Source: Devosia soli | GTDB lineage: Bacteria > Pseudomonadota > Alphaproteobacteria > Rhizobiales > Devosiaceae | Length of the DNA: 64,000 nucleotides | NCBI RefSeq assembly: GCF_000970455.1 | Contig: NZ_LAJG01000022.1 | Coordinates: 186,001 to 250,000 of the forward strand | Reading direction: 5' to 3' | In this document: one piece after another, positions 34,091-42,141 of the stretch | Layout: each line of letters opens with the position of its first letter | How positions within the stretch are numbered: the first letter of the stretch is position 1 | The notes under the pieces: model-generated | Told to the model about the DNA's origin: nothing | The model's input: only the letters and a program-made list of their open reading frames with translations | Databases searched by the model: none | Position numbers and translations under genes: made by a program

Positions 34091-35350
34091 TCACAGCCAA
34101 TCTGGGACGCTATCGAGCGCCAGCAATTCCTCGATGCTCTTGCGCGGGCGGATGACGTGCCAGCGGGGGCCGTCGACCAGAACTTCGGGGATCAGGGGGC
34201 GGGAATTGTAGGTGGAGGCCATGACGGCGCCGTAGGCGCCGGCGCTCATGATGGAGAGCAGATCGCCTTCCTTGACACCGGGGATGGTGCGGCCCCTGGC
34301 GAGGTAGTCGCCGGTTTCGCAGACAGGGCCGACGATGTCGCCAGTGATGGGCGGCAGGTTGGACTGGTTTACTAGTTCGACATCGTGGTGAGCTTCGTAG
34401 AGGGTGGGGCGGATCAGGTCATTCATCGCGGCGTCGACGATGATGAAGTTGGACGCGCCTTCCTTGACATACTCGACCTTGGTGATCAGCACGCCGGCAT
34501 TGCCGACGAGGAGGCGGCCGGGTTCGATGACGAGGGTGCAGCCGAGCTGACCGACCTTGTCACGGACGACGGCGGCATAGGCTTCCGGATGCGGCGGGGC
34601 TTCCTGATCGTGGTGGTAGGGAATGCCGAGGCCGCCGCCCACGTCGACATGGTGGATGGTGTGGCCATCGGCGCGGAGCGTTTCGACGAGTTCCGCCATG
34701 AGGCCGAAGGCGTTCCCGAAAGGTTCGAGATCGGTGATTTGACTGCCGATATGCATGTCGACGCCGACGGCTTCGATGTTCGGCAGTTCAGCGATGCGCT
34801 GATAGACTTCGCGGGCGCGCTTGAACGGGATGCCGAACTTGTTTTCGCTCTTGCCGGTCGAGATTTTCGCGTGGGTGCGGGCATCGACATCGGGGTTGAT
34901 GCGGACGGAGACGCGGGCGGTGAGGCCCATATCGCTCGCGATCATCGAAAGGCGTTCAAGCTCGGGTTCGCTTTCGACATTGAAACACTTGATGCCGGCG
35001 GCAAGGCCCTGGCGCATTTCGGCGACGGTCTTGGCGACGCCGGAAAAGACGATCTTTTCGGCCGGAATGCCGGCGGCGAGAGCGCGCTGGAGTTCGCCGC
35101 CCGAAACGACGTCGGCACCGCACCCTTCCTTGGCCATCAGGGTGAGAACAGCCTGATTGGAATTGGCCTTCATGGCATAGGCCATCAGCGTCGGGATGCC
35201 CTCAAAGGCTTCGCGGACGACGCGGACGTGGCGGCGCAGGGTCGCGGCGGAATAGACGTAAAGTGGCGTGCCGACCTTTTCGGCGAGGTCGTTGATATTG
35301 ACGTCCTCGGCATAAAGCGTGCCGTCGCGGTGGTTGAAGTGGTGGACCAT
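34091..35350 (-). CDS. lysA: Diaminopimelate decarboxylase
   Basis: PLP enzyme of 419 residues which makes lysine from meso-diaminopimelate. The N-terminal alanine-racemase-like barrel carries the PLP lysine in LMAYAMKANSN; further motifs are GADVVSGGELQRAL, HIGSQI, VDVGGGLGIPY and EPGRLLVGNAGVL; the C-terminal beta domain has GPVCETGDYLARGR with the substrate cysteine and SAGAYGAVMASTYNSRP. Length and motifs are standard. The usual Rhizobiales order argH-lysA is kept here, but with a ChaC gene in between. Confidence 0.95.
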   Translation of the reverse strand: MVHHFNHRDGTLYAEDVNINDLAEKVGTPLYVYSAATLRRHVRVVREAFEGIPTLMAYAMKANSNQAVLTLMAKEGCGADVVSGGELQRALAAGIPAEKIVFSGVAKTVAEMRQGLAAGIKCFNVESEPELERLSMIASDMGLTARVSVRINPDVDARTHAKISTGKSENKFGIPFKRAREVYQRIAELPNIEAVGVDMHIGSQITDLEPFGNAFGLMAELVETLRADGHTIHHVDVGGGLGIPYHHDQEAPPHPEAYAAVVRDKVGQLGCTLVIEPGRLLVGNAGVLITKVEYVKEGASNFIIVDAAMNDLIRPTLYEAHHDVELVNQSNLPPITGDIVGPVCETGDYLARGRTIPGVKEGDLLSIMSAGAYGAVMASTYNSRPLIPEVLVDGPRWHVIRPRKSIEELLALDSVPDWL

Positions 35351-35378
35351 TTTTGCCCTTTTTATCCCCCGCTCAGAC

Positions 35379-35466
35379 TGTCACCCCGGCGAAGGCCGGG
35401 GCCCATCTTGAGATTTGAGATTTTTGCTGCATCTCAGGATGGGTCCCGGCCTTCGCCGGGATGACA
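35379..35466. repeat. Intergenic palindromic repeat, family C (copy 1)
   Basis: GTCACCCCGGCGAAGGCCGGGG and CCCGGCCTTCGCCGGGATGAC form an inverted pair, with internal CCCATCTTGAGAT and ATCTCAGGATGGG. The whole unit is one long imperfect palindrome about 88 bases long. Copy 2 is at 50620. Confidence 0.78.
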
Positions 35467-35523
35467 ACCGAGTGTGTGGATGTACTTGGGGCTGTCGTAA
35501 GCGAAGCGCCCAAAAAACAAAAG

Positions 35524-36246
35524 TCAGACTTCTCGATCCGTCTCATAAACGGCTTCGATGCGTTCGGCGACGAGGTTCTGGAGGCGCCAGAGGTGGGGGT
35601 CGTGGAGCCCCATCTGTTCGAGGTGTTCGACGGTCGAAAATAGGTACTCGGCCATGGAGCCGCGGGTGCCGGTGGCCTTGGCGAGGACGTCGGCGATTTC
35701 GGCTTCGGAGAGGCTGGAAACGTAGCGGCCCGAGTTGCGATCGATGCAGAAGGTGAGGGCGCGGATGGTGCGATCGACGGTGCGGACATTGACCATGCGC
35801 GGGGGGAAGGCGGTGGGCTTCCAGCCCATTTCGCGCTCGAAGAGTTTTATCAGATTTTCGTCGCGGCCTTTGGATGGCAGGCGATAGAGGGCGCCCTTGC
35901 AGGCGCCGCCACGATCGAGGGCGAGCATGAGGCCGGGATTTTCGTCCGAGCCGCGAAAGCGGTTGTTCCAGCCGAGGCAAAAGGCGCGATGCCAGCCATG
36001 GAGGAGGCCGGTGCGGACTTCGACGAAATCGCAGGCCGGTTTCCAGATCAGGGAGCCATAGGCGAAGATCCAGGTTTCGTCGTGACTTTCCGGGCCGAAG
36101 AACTTGGCGATGGTTTCGCGGTGATCGGCTTCGGTGGCTTCGGTCAGGCCTTCGGGCGGAGCCGGCAGTGTTTCGACGATAACTTCGGGCTGGAGATAGG
36201 CGACATGGCGCGGCGTGAGGCGCATCTGTCGCTTTGTCTTGGGCAT
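35524..36246 (-). CDS. ChaC-type gamma-glutamylcyclotransferase (copy 2)
   Basis: Protein of 240 residues. A 55-residue N-terminal extension precedes the GGCT signature WIFAYGSLIWKPACD, then GWHRAFCLGWNNRFRG, PGLMLALDRGGACKGALYRL and the catalytic Glu in FEREMGWKP. It is only distantly similar to copy 1, keeping YGSLIW and the RGG loop. It is probably a glutathione cyclotransferase or related enzyme. It lies between argH and lysA on the same strand, where many proteobacteria have a small LptM-type lipoprotein gene instead. Confidence 0.87.
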   Translation of the reverse strand: MPKTKRQMRLTPRHVAYLQPEVIVETLPAPPEGLTEATEADHRETIAKFFGPESHDETWIFAYGSLIWKPACDFVEVRTGLLHGWHRAFCLGWNNRFRGSDENPGLMLALDRGGACKGALYRLPSKGRDENLIKLFEREMGWKPTAFPPRMVNVRTVDRTIRALTFCIDRNSGRYVSSLSEAEIADVLAKATGTRGSMAEYLFSTVEHLEQMGLHDPHLWRLQNLVAERIEAVYETDREV

Positions 36247-36253
36247 GCGGGGC

Positions 36254-36278
36254 TCCTTCTCCCTTTTGGGGGAGAAGG
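36254..36278. repeat. Short hairpin repeat between argH and ChaC
   Basis: CCTTCTCCC / GGGAGAAGG, with a short T-rich loop, is the core hairpin of the repeat at 21951 without its flanking parts. On the minus strand there is no T run after it, so it is not a classical terminator for argH. Confidence 0.5.
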
Positions 36279-36302
36279 AAAAATGTGGGCTAGTTCGCCG
36301 CT

Positions 36303-37751
36303 TTACTCAACCCCGCCATCGCCATGGCCGCCATGCTTCTTCTTGGAGAGGGGGCGGGGCTCATGGTCTTCGCCGGTGAGGGTGGATTTCCAGCGGGCGG
36401 CCTGGGCGAGGACGTTGATCGGGGCAGTGCCGCCGTAGGATTTTCGTGCGGCGACCGAGGCCTCGACGGTCAGCACCTTATGGATGCGGCTATCAATGCG
36501 TTGATCGATGGTCTTAAAATCCTCGATGGTGAGGCCTTCAAGACCGCAGTTCTTCTGTTCGGCAAGGGCGACGATCTGGCCGGTAATGTGGTGGGCGTCG
36601 CGGAAGGGAATGTTGAGTTCGCGGACGAGCCAATCGGCCACGTCGGTGGCGGTCGAAAAGCCGGCGGAGGCCGAGGCGTGCATCTTTTCCCGGTTCGGAG
36701 CCATGTCGGCGACCATGCCGGTCATGGCGGCGAGGGACAGGGAGAGGGCGTCAAGGGCGTCGAAGGCGACTTCCTTGTCTTCCTGCATGTCCTTGGAATA
36801 GGCGAGCGGCAGGCCCTTCATGACGACAAGCAGGGAATTCAGCGAGCCCATGATGCGGCCGATCTTGGCGCGCACGAGTTCAGCGGCGTCCGGATTGCGC
36901 TTTTGCGGCATGATGGACGAGCCGGTGGTGAACTTGTCCGAGAGACGGATAAAGCCGAACTGGGCCGAGGACCAGATGACCATTTCTTCGGCAAAGCGGG
37001 AAAGGTGCATGGCGCAGATGGCGGCGGCGGCGAGCGTCTCGAGAATAAAATCGCGGTCGGCGACGGCATCGAGAGAATTGGCCGTGGGGCGGTCAAAGCC
37101 GAGGGCCGTGGCCGTCATGTCGCGATCGATAGGATAAGGCGTGCCGGCGAGGGCGGCTGACCCAAGCGGGTTTTCGTTGAGGCGGCGGCGCGCATCGGTG
37201 AGGCGGCCGGCATCGCGGCCGAGCATTTCGACATAGGCGAGGAGATGATGGCCGAAGGTCACCGGCTGGGCGTTTTGGAGATGCGTGAAACCGGGCAGGA
37301 TGGTCTCGGCCTCTTCCTCGGCGCGCTTGACGAGGGTCAGCTGCAGTGTGTGGATCTGGGCGACCAGGTGATCGATGGTATCGCGGACATAGAGCTTGAA
37401 ATCGGTCGCGATCTGATCGTTGCGGGAGCGAGCCGTGTGCAGGCGGCCGGCGGCATCGCCGATCTTTTCGCGGAGGCGCGATTCGACGTTCATGTGAATG
37501 TCTTCGAGGGCCCGCGAGAATTTGAACGAGCCGTTCTCGATTTCGGCGAGCACCTCGTCTAGACCCGCAAGGATCGCATCGCGATCGGCCTGCGTCAGTA
37601 TGCCAGTGGCAGCGAGCATTGTGGCATGGGCTTTGGATCCGGCAATATCCTGGCGGAAAAGGCGCTGGTCGAAACCGATCGAAGCGTTGATTTCTTCCAT
37701 GATGGCGTCGGGGCCGGAAGCGAAACGGCCACCCCACATCTTGTTGCTCAT
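36303..37751 (-). CDS. argH: Argininosuccinate lyase
   Basis: Last enzyme of arginine synthesis, 482 residues, cleaving argininosuccinate to arginine and fumarate. The superfamily signature is [33 protein letters not shown] opens the chain, and [32 protein letters not shown] and [16 protein letters not shown] are all typical of ArgH. The last 20 residues ([16 protein letters not shown]) are a charged tail beyond the family core. It is divergent from the TlpA gene, with 23 bases between the starts, so their promoters overlap or lie inside coding sequence. Confidence 0.95.
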   Translation of the reverse strand: MSNKMWGGRFASGPDAIMEEINASIGFDQRLFRQDIAGSKAHATMLAATGILTQADRDAILAGLDEVLAEIENGSFKFSRALEDIHMNVESRLREKIGDAAGRLHTARSRNDQIATDFKLYVRDTIDHLVAQIHTLQLTLVKRAEEEAETILPGFTHLQNAQPVTFGHHLLAYVEMLGRDAGRLTDARRRLNENPLGSAALAGTPYPIDRDMTATALGFDRPTANSLDAVADRDFILETLAAAAICAMHLSRFAEEMVIWSSAQFGFIRLSDKFTTGSSIMPQKRNPDAAELVRAKIGRIMGSLNSLLVVMKGLPLAYSKDMQEDKEVAFDALDALSLSLAAMTGMVADMAPNREKMHASASAGFSTATDVADWLVRELNIPFRDAHHITGQIVALAEQKNCGLEGLTIEDFKTIDQRIDSRIHKVLTVEASVAARKSYGGTAPINVLAQAARWKSTLTGEDHEPRPLSKKKHGGHGDGGVE

Positions 37752-37774
37752 CTTATGCCTTTCGGGAGTTACCC

Positions 37775-38434
37775 ATGTCGGAATCCAGCCAGCCCAAACC
37801 AGCCCGCCGGACAGTACCGGCGCTTCTGGGCGTAGGGGTCGCGGGCTTGGCGCTAGCTATAGCGGCGTGGGTTTATCTCGGCAACACCGCCTCGGCCAAC
37901 TCCTGCCCCGCCAAGATCGCGCAGGCGCAGGTGGTCGATGCGGCAGCTACAGGTGAACTCGCCGCGCTCATGGGCACAGGGGAAGGCCGGGGCTATGCAG
38001 ACATGGCTTTTAAGGACGAGAGCGGCAAGGCGATGACGCTGGCCGACTTTTCGGGGAAGTCGCTGCTCGTCAATTTCTGGGCGAGCTGGTGCGTGCCGTG
38101 CCGGGAAGAAATGCCGGCGCTCGACGCGATTGCCGGCGAATACAATTCGGACAAGTTCCAGGTCGTGCCGATCAATCTCGATATCGGCGAGGGTGGGCTC
38201 GGCAAGGCCGAAGAGTTTTTGGCCGAGGGAAAATTCCAGAACCTGCCGCTTTATGCGGATAATACGTTTGCGGCCTTCGACCGGCTCAAGCGCGAGGCGG
38301 TGGCGGTGGGCCTGCCGGCGACGCTGCTGCTCGATCCGGAAGGGTGTGAGATCGCGGTGTTGCAGGGACCGGCTGAGTGGAACAGCCGCGATGGCAAGGC
38401 GGTGATCGAGGCGTTGATTGGGCTCAGGGGGTAG
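37775..38434 (+). CDS. tlpA: TlpA-like membrane-anchored thioredoxin
   Basis: Periplasmic thiol-disulfide protein of 219 residues with an N-terminal anchor (residues 14-34) and a thioredoxin fold whose active site is WCVPC (Cys106, Cys109) in [17 protein letters not shown]. TlpA reduces partner cysteines, for example during cytochrome oxidase copper-centre assembly. An extra cysteine pair (Cys44 and Cys343-equivalent in [11 protein letters not shown] near the C-terminus) matches the second disulfide of Bradyrhizobium TlpA. ATG at 37775 follows CGGGAG. The argH/tlpA divergent pairing is typical of Rhizobiales. Confidence 0.88.
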   Translation: MSESSQPKPARRTVPALLGVGVAGLALAIAAWVYLGNTASANSCPAKIAQAQVVDAAATGELAALMGTGEGRGYADMAFKDESGKAMTLADFSGKSLLVNFWASWCVPCREEMPALDAIAGEYNSDKFQVVPINLDIGEGGLGKAEEFLAEGKFQNLPLYADNTFAAFDRLKREAVAVGLPATLLLDPEGCEIAVLQGPAEWNSRDGKAVIEALIGLRG

Positions 38435-38507
38435 GCTGTGGTTGGTGGCCGCGGGAGAGCGCCAGGCTTGTCGCGGCGCTGAGGCCAAGTGCTCGTTAAA
38501 TGCGCAC

Positions 38508-38587
38508 CATCGTCACCACCGGGCTTGTCCCGGTGGTCCATCTAGCAGCGCAATGGATTGCCCGGACAAGCCGGGCAATGACGGTGG
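38508..38587. repeat. Double-hairpin intergenic repeat, family A (copy 4)
   Basis: CCACCGGGCTTGTCCCGGTGG and TTGCCCGGACAAGCCGGGCAA form perfect hairpins, bounded by CATCGTCA and CAATGACGGTGG. This is the most regular copy and serves as the consensus. It lies between the convergent tlpA gene and the small 38632 gene. Confidence 0.83.
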
Positions 38588-38631
38588 ATCAGTTTTGGCA
38601 TGAGCCTAATGCAGGCAATGCGGGAAGCGCC

Positions 38632-38838
38632 TTAAACCAAAAGATCGACTTCCGCGCCATTGGTGGGCGCGAGCATGGCTTTGCTCGGGGTTTCCGAGCG
38701 GGCTGCTTCGGCTTGGGCGGAGAGCATCTCGCCACGGGATTTGGCGACCTGGGCGAGGAGCGAATTGGTGCTGGCGCCATCGCGGAGAGCGAGGCGGGTG
38801 ACCATGGCATGTGGATTGGTGGCGATGGCGCTGGCCAT
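38632..38838 (-). CDS. Small unknown protein paired with the YjfB-like gene
   Basis: Frame of 68 codons (MASAIATNPHAMVTRLALRD...), Ala- and Ser-rich, no membrane helix, probably helical. It begins five bases after the stop of the YjfB-like gene on the same strand, so the pair looks like an operon. I recognise no family. Support is the tight spacing and a plausible start; composition alone does not exclude a spurious frame. Confidence 0.5.
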   Translation of the reverse strand: MASAIATNPHAMVTRLALRDGASTNSLLAQVAKSRGEMLSAQAEAARSETPSKAMLAPTNGAEVDLLV

Positions 38839-38843
38839 CGGCG

Positions 38844-39026
38844 TTACGCCGATTTGTCGATCTGCGTGCCTTGACCAGGCGGGAGAACGGCCTGGGCTGG
38901 CTGCAGCAGCATATCGAGAAGCTGGGTCTGCATGTCGTGCTGCTTCTTGACGATCGCGATCTGGACCGACTGATGCGTCTGGGCGCTACGAGCCGCCATG
39001 AGGCTGGAGGCGAGGTCGGTATCCAT
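38844..39026 (-). CDS. YjfB-type putative motility protein
   Basis: Protein of 60 residues: MDTDLASSLMAARSAQTH followed by VQIAIVKKQHDMQTQLLDML matches the YjfB_motility family pattern (helix, Gln/Val segment, KK-DMQ, Leu-rich helix). The family is linked to flagellar regulons in Bacillus and proteobacteria, but the molecular function is unknown. No flagellar gene lies nearby. The C-terminal PPGQGTQIDKSA is a disordered tail. Confidence 0.65.
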   Translation of the reverse strand: MDTDLASSLMAARSAQTHQSVQIAIVKKQHDMQTQLLDMLLQPAQAVLPPGQGTQIDKSA

Positions 39027-39110
39027 TTCTGCTTGTCCTGACGCGATACTTACGAGACGCGGGTCAGGTTAGGAGCTTTGGGTAAAGAAAGTATCTGCGG
39101 AGCCCAGGCG

Positions 39111-39794
39111 TCAGCGCCCGCTTAACAATGGGACACCTTTGCGGCGCATGAGCGGGGCGAGGGCGATGCCGGCCAGGAAGCCGCCGATGTGGGCCCACCA
39201 GGCGACGGGTTCAGTCGATCCTATGAGGACATAGAAAAGCTGGGTGGCGACCCAGAAGCCGAGCATCCAGAAGGCAGGGACGGGCAGCGGGATGGGTATG
39301 ACGATACGCGCCAGGACAAAGACGCGGGCATGGGGGAAGAGGAGGATATAGGCGCCCATGACGCCGGCGACGGCGCCGGACGCGCCGATGAGGGGGCCAT
39401 TGCCGGACCAGTTGAACGCAAGATGGGCGAGCGCGGCGAGGACAGCGCAGGCGAAGTAGAAGACGAGGAAGCGGATGTGGCCCAGCGCATCCTCGATGTT
39501 GTCACCAAAGACCCAGAGGAAAAGCATGTTGGTGAGAAGGTGCAGCCAATCGGCGTGGAGGAAGGCGTAAGTAAAGAGCGTTGCCCAATCCGGCAGCCAG
39601 GGCAGCGGGGCGGGGTAGAGATCGCGGACGACTATCGGGATCATGCCGAAGCGGATGGCCGCCTCGTCGACGGCCGAGTGCGGCATCAGCATCTGGATGG
39701 CGAAGATCAGGATGTTGAGGCCAATGAGGCCATAGGTGACATAGGGGAAGCCGACGTGGCGGTGCGGGTTGACGTCATGGAGGGGGAGGAACAG
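39111..39794 (-). CDS. Rhomboid family intramembrane protease, apparent CTG start
   Basis: Membrane protein of about 228 residues. Catalytic text is LIGASGAVAGVMGAY (nucleophile Ser in GASGA) and the helix-6 His in WWAHIGGFLAGIALAPL; FLHADWLHLLTNMLFLWVFGDNIED is the L1/helix-2 region. The conserved N-terminus FLPLHDVNPHRHVGFPYVTYG lies before the first ATG of the frame (39692), so the real start must be upstream. CTG at 39794, with AAAGGA at suitable distance, is the only candidate found. ATG, GTG or TTG codons are absent in frame up to at least 39838. Confidence 0.82.
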   Translation of the reverse strand: MFLPLHDVNPHRHVGFPYVTYGLIGLNILIFAIQMLMPHSAVDEAAIRFGMIPIVVRDLYPAPLPWLPDWATLFTYAFLHADWLHLLTNMLFLWVFGDNIEDALGHIRFLVFYFACAVLAALAHLAFNWSGNGPLIGASGAVAGVMGAYILLFPHARVFVLARIVIPIPLPVPAFWMLGFWVATQLFYVLIGSTEPVAWWAHIGGFLAGIALAPLMRRKGVPLLSGR

Positions 39795-39850
39795 GGTTTT
39801 TTCCTTTCGCCAAGACGTCAGTTGTTTGCGTGCTGCATCAGTGGCTCTGC

Positions 39851-39903
39851 GCCACCCCCACCCGACCTCCCCCTCTAGGGGGAGGGGTGCGTCTGTGGGT
39901 GGG
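39851..39903. repeat. Intergenic palindromic repeat, C-rich family (copy 3)
   Basis: CCTCCCCCTCTAGGGGGAGG is a near-perfect palindrome, enclosed by CCACCCCCACCC and GTGGGTGGG. It separates the rhomboid and HIG1 genes, which are on the same strand. Confidence 0.65.
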
Positions 39904-39911
39904 ATGATGGC

Positions 39912-40112
39912 TTAGCCGCCGCGGCCGCCGAAGAAGAAGAGGGCGCCCATGAGAAGGAGGATGGCGACGGCCTGGCCCATGACGCGGAGGCGCATGAGGC
40001 GCTGGCTGGTATTGGCCGAACCGCCCTTGGTCATGTTCCAGAGGCCCATGCCGAGAACGATGATGACGAACAGGAGGGCCAGCGCGATGCCGATATTGAG
40101 AAGAGTGTCCAT
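39912..40112 (-). CDS. HIG1 domain twin-helix membrane protein
   Basis: Protein of 66 residues with two membrane helices around a conserved loop: NTSQRLMRLRVMGQAVAI, matching the HIG1 pattern QRLMRxRVxxQ. Mitochondrial relatives (Rcf1/HIGD) attach to cytochrome oxidase; alphaproteobacterial members are likely oxidase-associated, but this is inference. It ends in a Phe-Gly-rich tail (FFFGGRGG). The ATG at 40112 lies 20 bases from the LysR gene stop upstream on the same strand. Confidence 0.85.
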   Translation of the reverse strand: MDTLLNIGIALALLFVIIVLGMGLWNMTKGGSANTSQRLMRLRVMGQAVAILLLMGALFFFGGRGG

Positions 40113-40132
40113 GAAGACCTGACTTGTGGCGT

Positions 40133-41023
40133 TCAGCCCTGAATATAGGCGGAAAGGCGCTCCGCCAATGCGTCATAGATGGCACGAATGCTGTGCGAGG
40201 TGAACAGTTCCCGGTGCGTCGTCAGCCATATGGGGAGGGGCGGGATCGCCAGATCGATGGGTAGGACTTCGAGCCCCGGCGTTTGCCGCGCCAGATTGGC
40301 CTGACCAAACCCGATCCCGAGACCGGCGCGGATGGCTTCCCAGAGATGGGGCTGATCATCCGAACGGAGAACGAAATTGTCGCGCGTCAGCGGAAAGCCG
40401 AGCTTTTGGGCGTGGAGGATGATGGCGTCGGAGCGGTCGAAGCCGAGAAGATCGTGTTGCCAGAGGTCCTCGATGCGGGTTGGCCGGCCGCGGCGCGCGA
40501 GATAGCGCTGATGGGCGACAGGAACGACCGGAATATCGCCGAGGTGTTTGGTGACCAGTTCGAGCTGCGTGGGCCGGAACATGCGCACGGCGATATCGGC
40601 TTCGCGCATGAGGATGTTGCCGGCAGCGTCGGTGGGGACGATCTCGAGCGCGATGCGGGGGTAGAGAAGGCGTATCGCGTAGAGAATTTCGGGCAGCACG
40701 TAGTTTGAAATCATGGTGCTCGCGGTGATGCGGACTGTGCCGCCGGTATCGTCCTGCGCGCCTTCAGCCATCATTGAGGCTTCGGCCAATTCGCCCTTGG
40801 CGCGGGAAATCGGACCATAAAGTTTGAGCGCGGTTTCATTGGGTTTTAGGCCGGAAAGACTGCGCTCAAAGAGCTGAACGCCGAGTTGGTCTTCGAGGAG
40901 CTCGACGTGGCGGCCAATGGTGGGTTGGCTGGATCTAAGGGCACGCGCGGCACCGGAGAGGGAGCCGTTTTCGATGACGGCGGCAAAGCTGCGCCACAGG
41001 GACCAGTCTGGCTCTCTATTCAT
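40133..41023 (-). CDS. LysR family transcriptional regulator
   Basis: DNA-binding regulator of 296 residues. The N-terminal winged helix-turn-helix covers about residues 8-66 (SLSGAARALRSSQPTIGRHVELLEDQLGVQLFERS), and the C-terminal effector domain follows from about 95. It is divergent from the NAD-epimerase gene at 41116 with 92 bases between, the usual layout for a LysR protein and its target. ATG at 41023 is the natural start. The inducer is unknown. Confidence 0.9.
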   Translation of the reverse strand: MNREPDWSLWRSFAAVIENGSLSGAARALRSSQPTIGRHVELLEDQLGVQLFERSLSGLKPNETALKLYGPISRAKGELAEASMMAEGAQDDTGGTVRITASTMISNYVLPEILYAIRLLYPRIALEIVPTDAAGNILMREADIAVRMFRPTQLELVTKHLGDIPVVPVAHQRYLARRGRPTRIEDLWQHDLLGFDRSDAIILHAQKLGFPLTRDNFVLRSDDQPHLWEAIRAGLGIGFGQANLARQTPGLEVLPIDLAIPPLPIWLTTHRELFTSHSIRAIYDALAERLSAYIQG

Positions 41024-41056
41024 TGGTGAATATCAAATCTCGAAATTTGCGCAATC

Positions 41057-41074
41057 GCTATAGATATCTGTAGC
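41057..41074. promoter_or_regulatory. Likely LysR operator
   Basis: GCTATAGATATCTGTAGC is an 18-base near-perfect palindrome (one mismatched pair) in the divergent gap between the LysR gene and the epimerase gene. A second short palindrome, TTGCGCAA, lies at 41047-41054. The AT-rich centre and position fit a regulator site. Confidence 0.5.
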
Positions 41075-41115
41075 GCGCAGAGTGCGCTTCAGCAATCGCA
41101 CAATGGAGCTGAAGA

Positions 41116-42063
41116 ATGAGCAAGGGTAAAGTGACTGTCCTCGGCAGCAATGGCCATATCGGGAATGCGGCGATGATCGCGTTTCGCGATGCGGGGTGGG
41201 ACGTGACGGGACTGGGGCGGACTAATCGTCGTCCGGTCAGCGGCACGGCGTTTTTCGCGGGCGATGCCGATGATGTGGCGGTGGTGCGGGCCGCGATCGC
41301 GGAAGCCGATGTCGTCGTCTATGCACTGCACTTGCCCTATGACCAATGGGGCAATGGGCGGTCGGAAAAGCAATTGCAGGTGGTGATCGACGCGCTGGGG
41401 ACGAGTGGCAAGACGCTGCTGTTTCCGGGCACGATCTACAACTATCGGGCTAAAGACCGGGTCGTTTCGCCCGCGACGCGGCAAAGTGCCGAGGCGCCGC
41501 GCGGAGAGATCCGCATCAAACTCGAAACCATGCTGCGGGAGGCTGCGGCGGCAGGCAAGTTTCAGGCGATTATCTTGCGGGGCGGGGATTTTTACGGGCC
41601 GGGCAATCGCGGCGAATGGTTCGGCGATGGCATGTTGATGGATCTGAGCAAGGGCCGGATCTATCACATGGGTGATCTCGATATGCGCCATAGCTGGGCC
41701 TATCTGCCCGATCTGGCGCGGGCCTTTGCGGTGCTGGCTGAAAAGCGCGAGAGCTTGCAGGCGTTCGAGAATTTCCACTTTGCCGGGAATTGGGTCTCGC
41801 ATCGCCAGGTGATGACGGCGATCGAAGCGGCGCTGCCGCAAAAGGTGAAAGTGGCGGCTTTCCCATGGTGGGTATTGGCGATGATGGGGCTCGTTAATCC
41901 CGTGATGCGGGATTTGCACCGCATGCGCTATCTCTGGACCCATGAGATGGAGCTCGTCGATCCGCAGTTCGATACGATCCTGGGGGCGGATTTTGCGACG
42001 CCGTTCGAAGTGGCTGTTGCGGCGACGGTCGAGGAATTGGTGGAGGCGAAGAAGGCGGCATGA
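41116..42063 (+). CDS. NAD-dependent epimerase/dehydratase family protein
   Basis: Extended short-chain dehydrogenase of 315 residues. The Rossmann motif is VTVLGSNGHIGNAAMIAF, a GxxGxxG variant. PGTIYNYRAKDRVVSP is where the catalytic Tyr-x-x-x-Lys would be (Tyr and Lys are spaced YRAK), and ILRGGDFYGPGNRGEW follows. The substrate is unknown. ATG at 41116 has GGAG at good spacing. Control by the divergent LysR regulator is likely. Confidence 0.83.
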   Translation: MSKGKVTVLGSNGHIGNAAMIAFRDAGWDVTGLGRTNRRPVSGTAFFAGDADDVAVVRAAIAEADVVVYALHLPYDQWGNGRSEKQLQVVIDALGTSGKTLLFPGTIYNYRAKDRVVSPATRQSAEAPRGEIRIKLETMLREAAAAGKFQAIILRGGDFYGPGNRGEWFGDGMLMDLSKGRIYHMGDLDMRHSWAYLPDLARAFAVLAEKRESLQAFENFHFAGNWVSHRQVMTAIEAALPQKVKVAAFPWWVLAMMGLVNPVMRDLHRMRYLWTHEMELVDPQFDTILGADFATPFEVAVAATVEELVEAKKAA

Positions 42064-42100
42064 CCCCCACCTAGCCTCCCCTTGGTAGGAAGAGGGACCG
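42064..42100. repeat. Intergenic palindromic repeat, C-rich family (copy 4, degenerate)
   Basis: CCCCCACCTAGCCTCCCCTTGG followed by AGAGGG resembles the left arm of the elements at 20733 and 39851. The right arm is eroded. It lies directly after the stop of the epimerase gene. Confidence 0.4.
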
Positions 42101-42141
42101 TTTGGAGTGTGAGAGGACATTCAGCCTATTGGACGGGCAAT

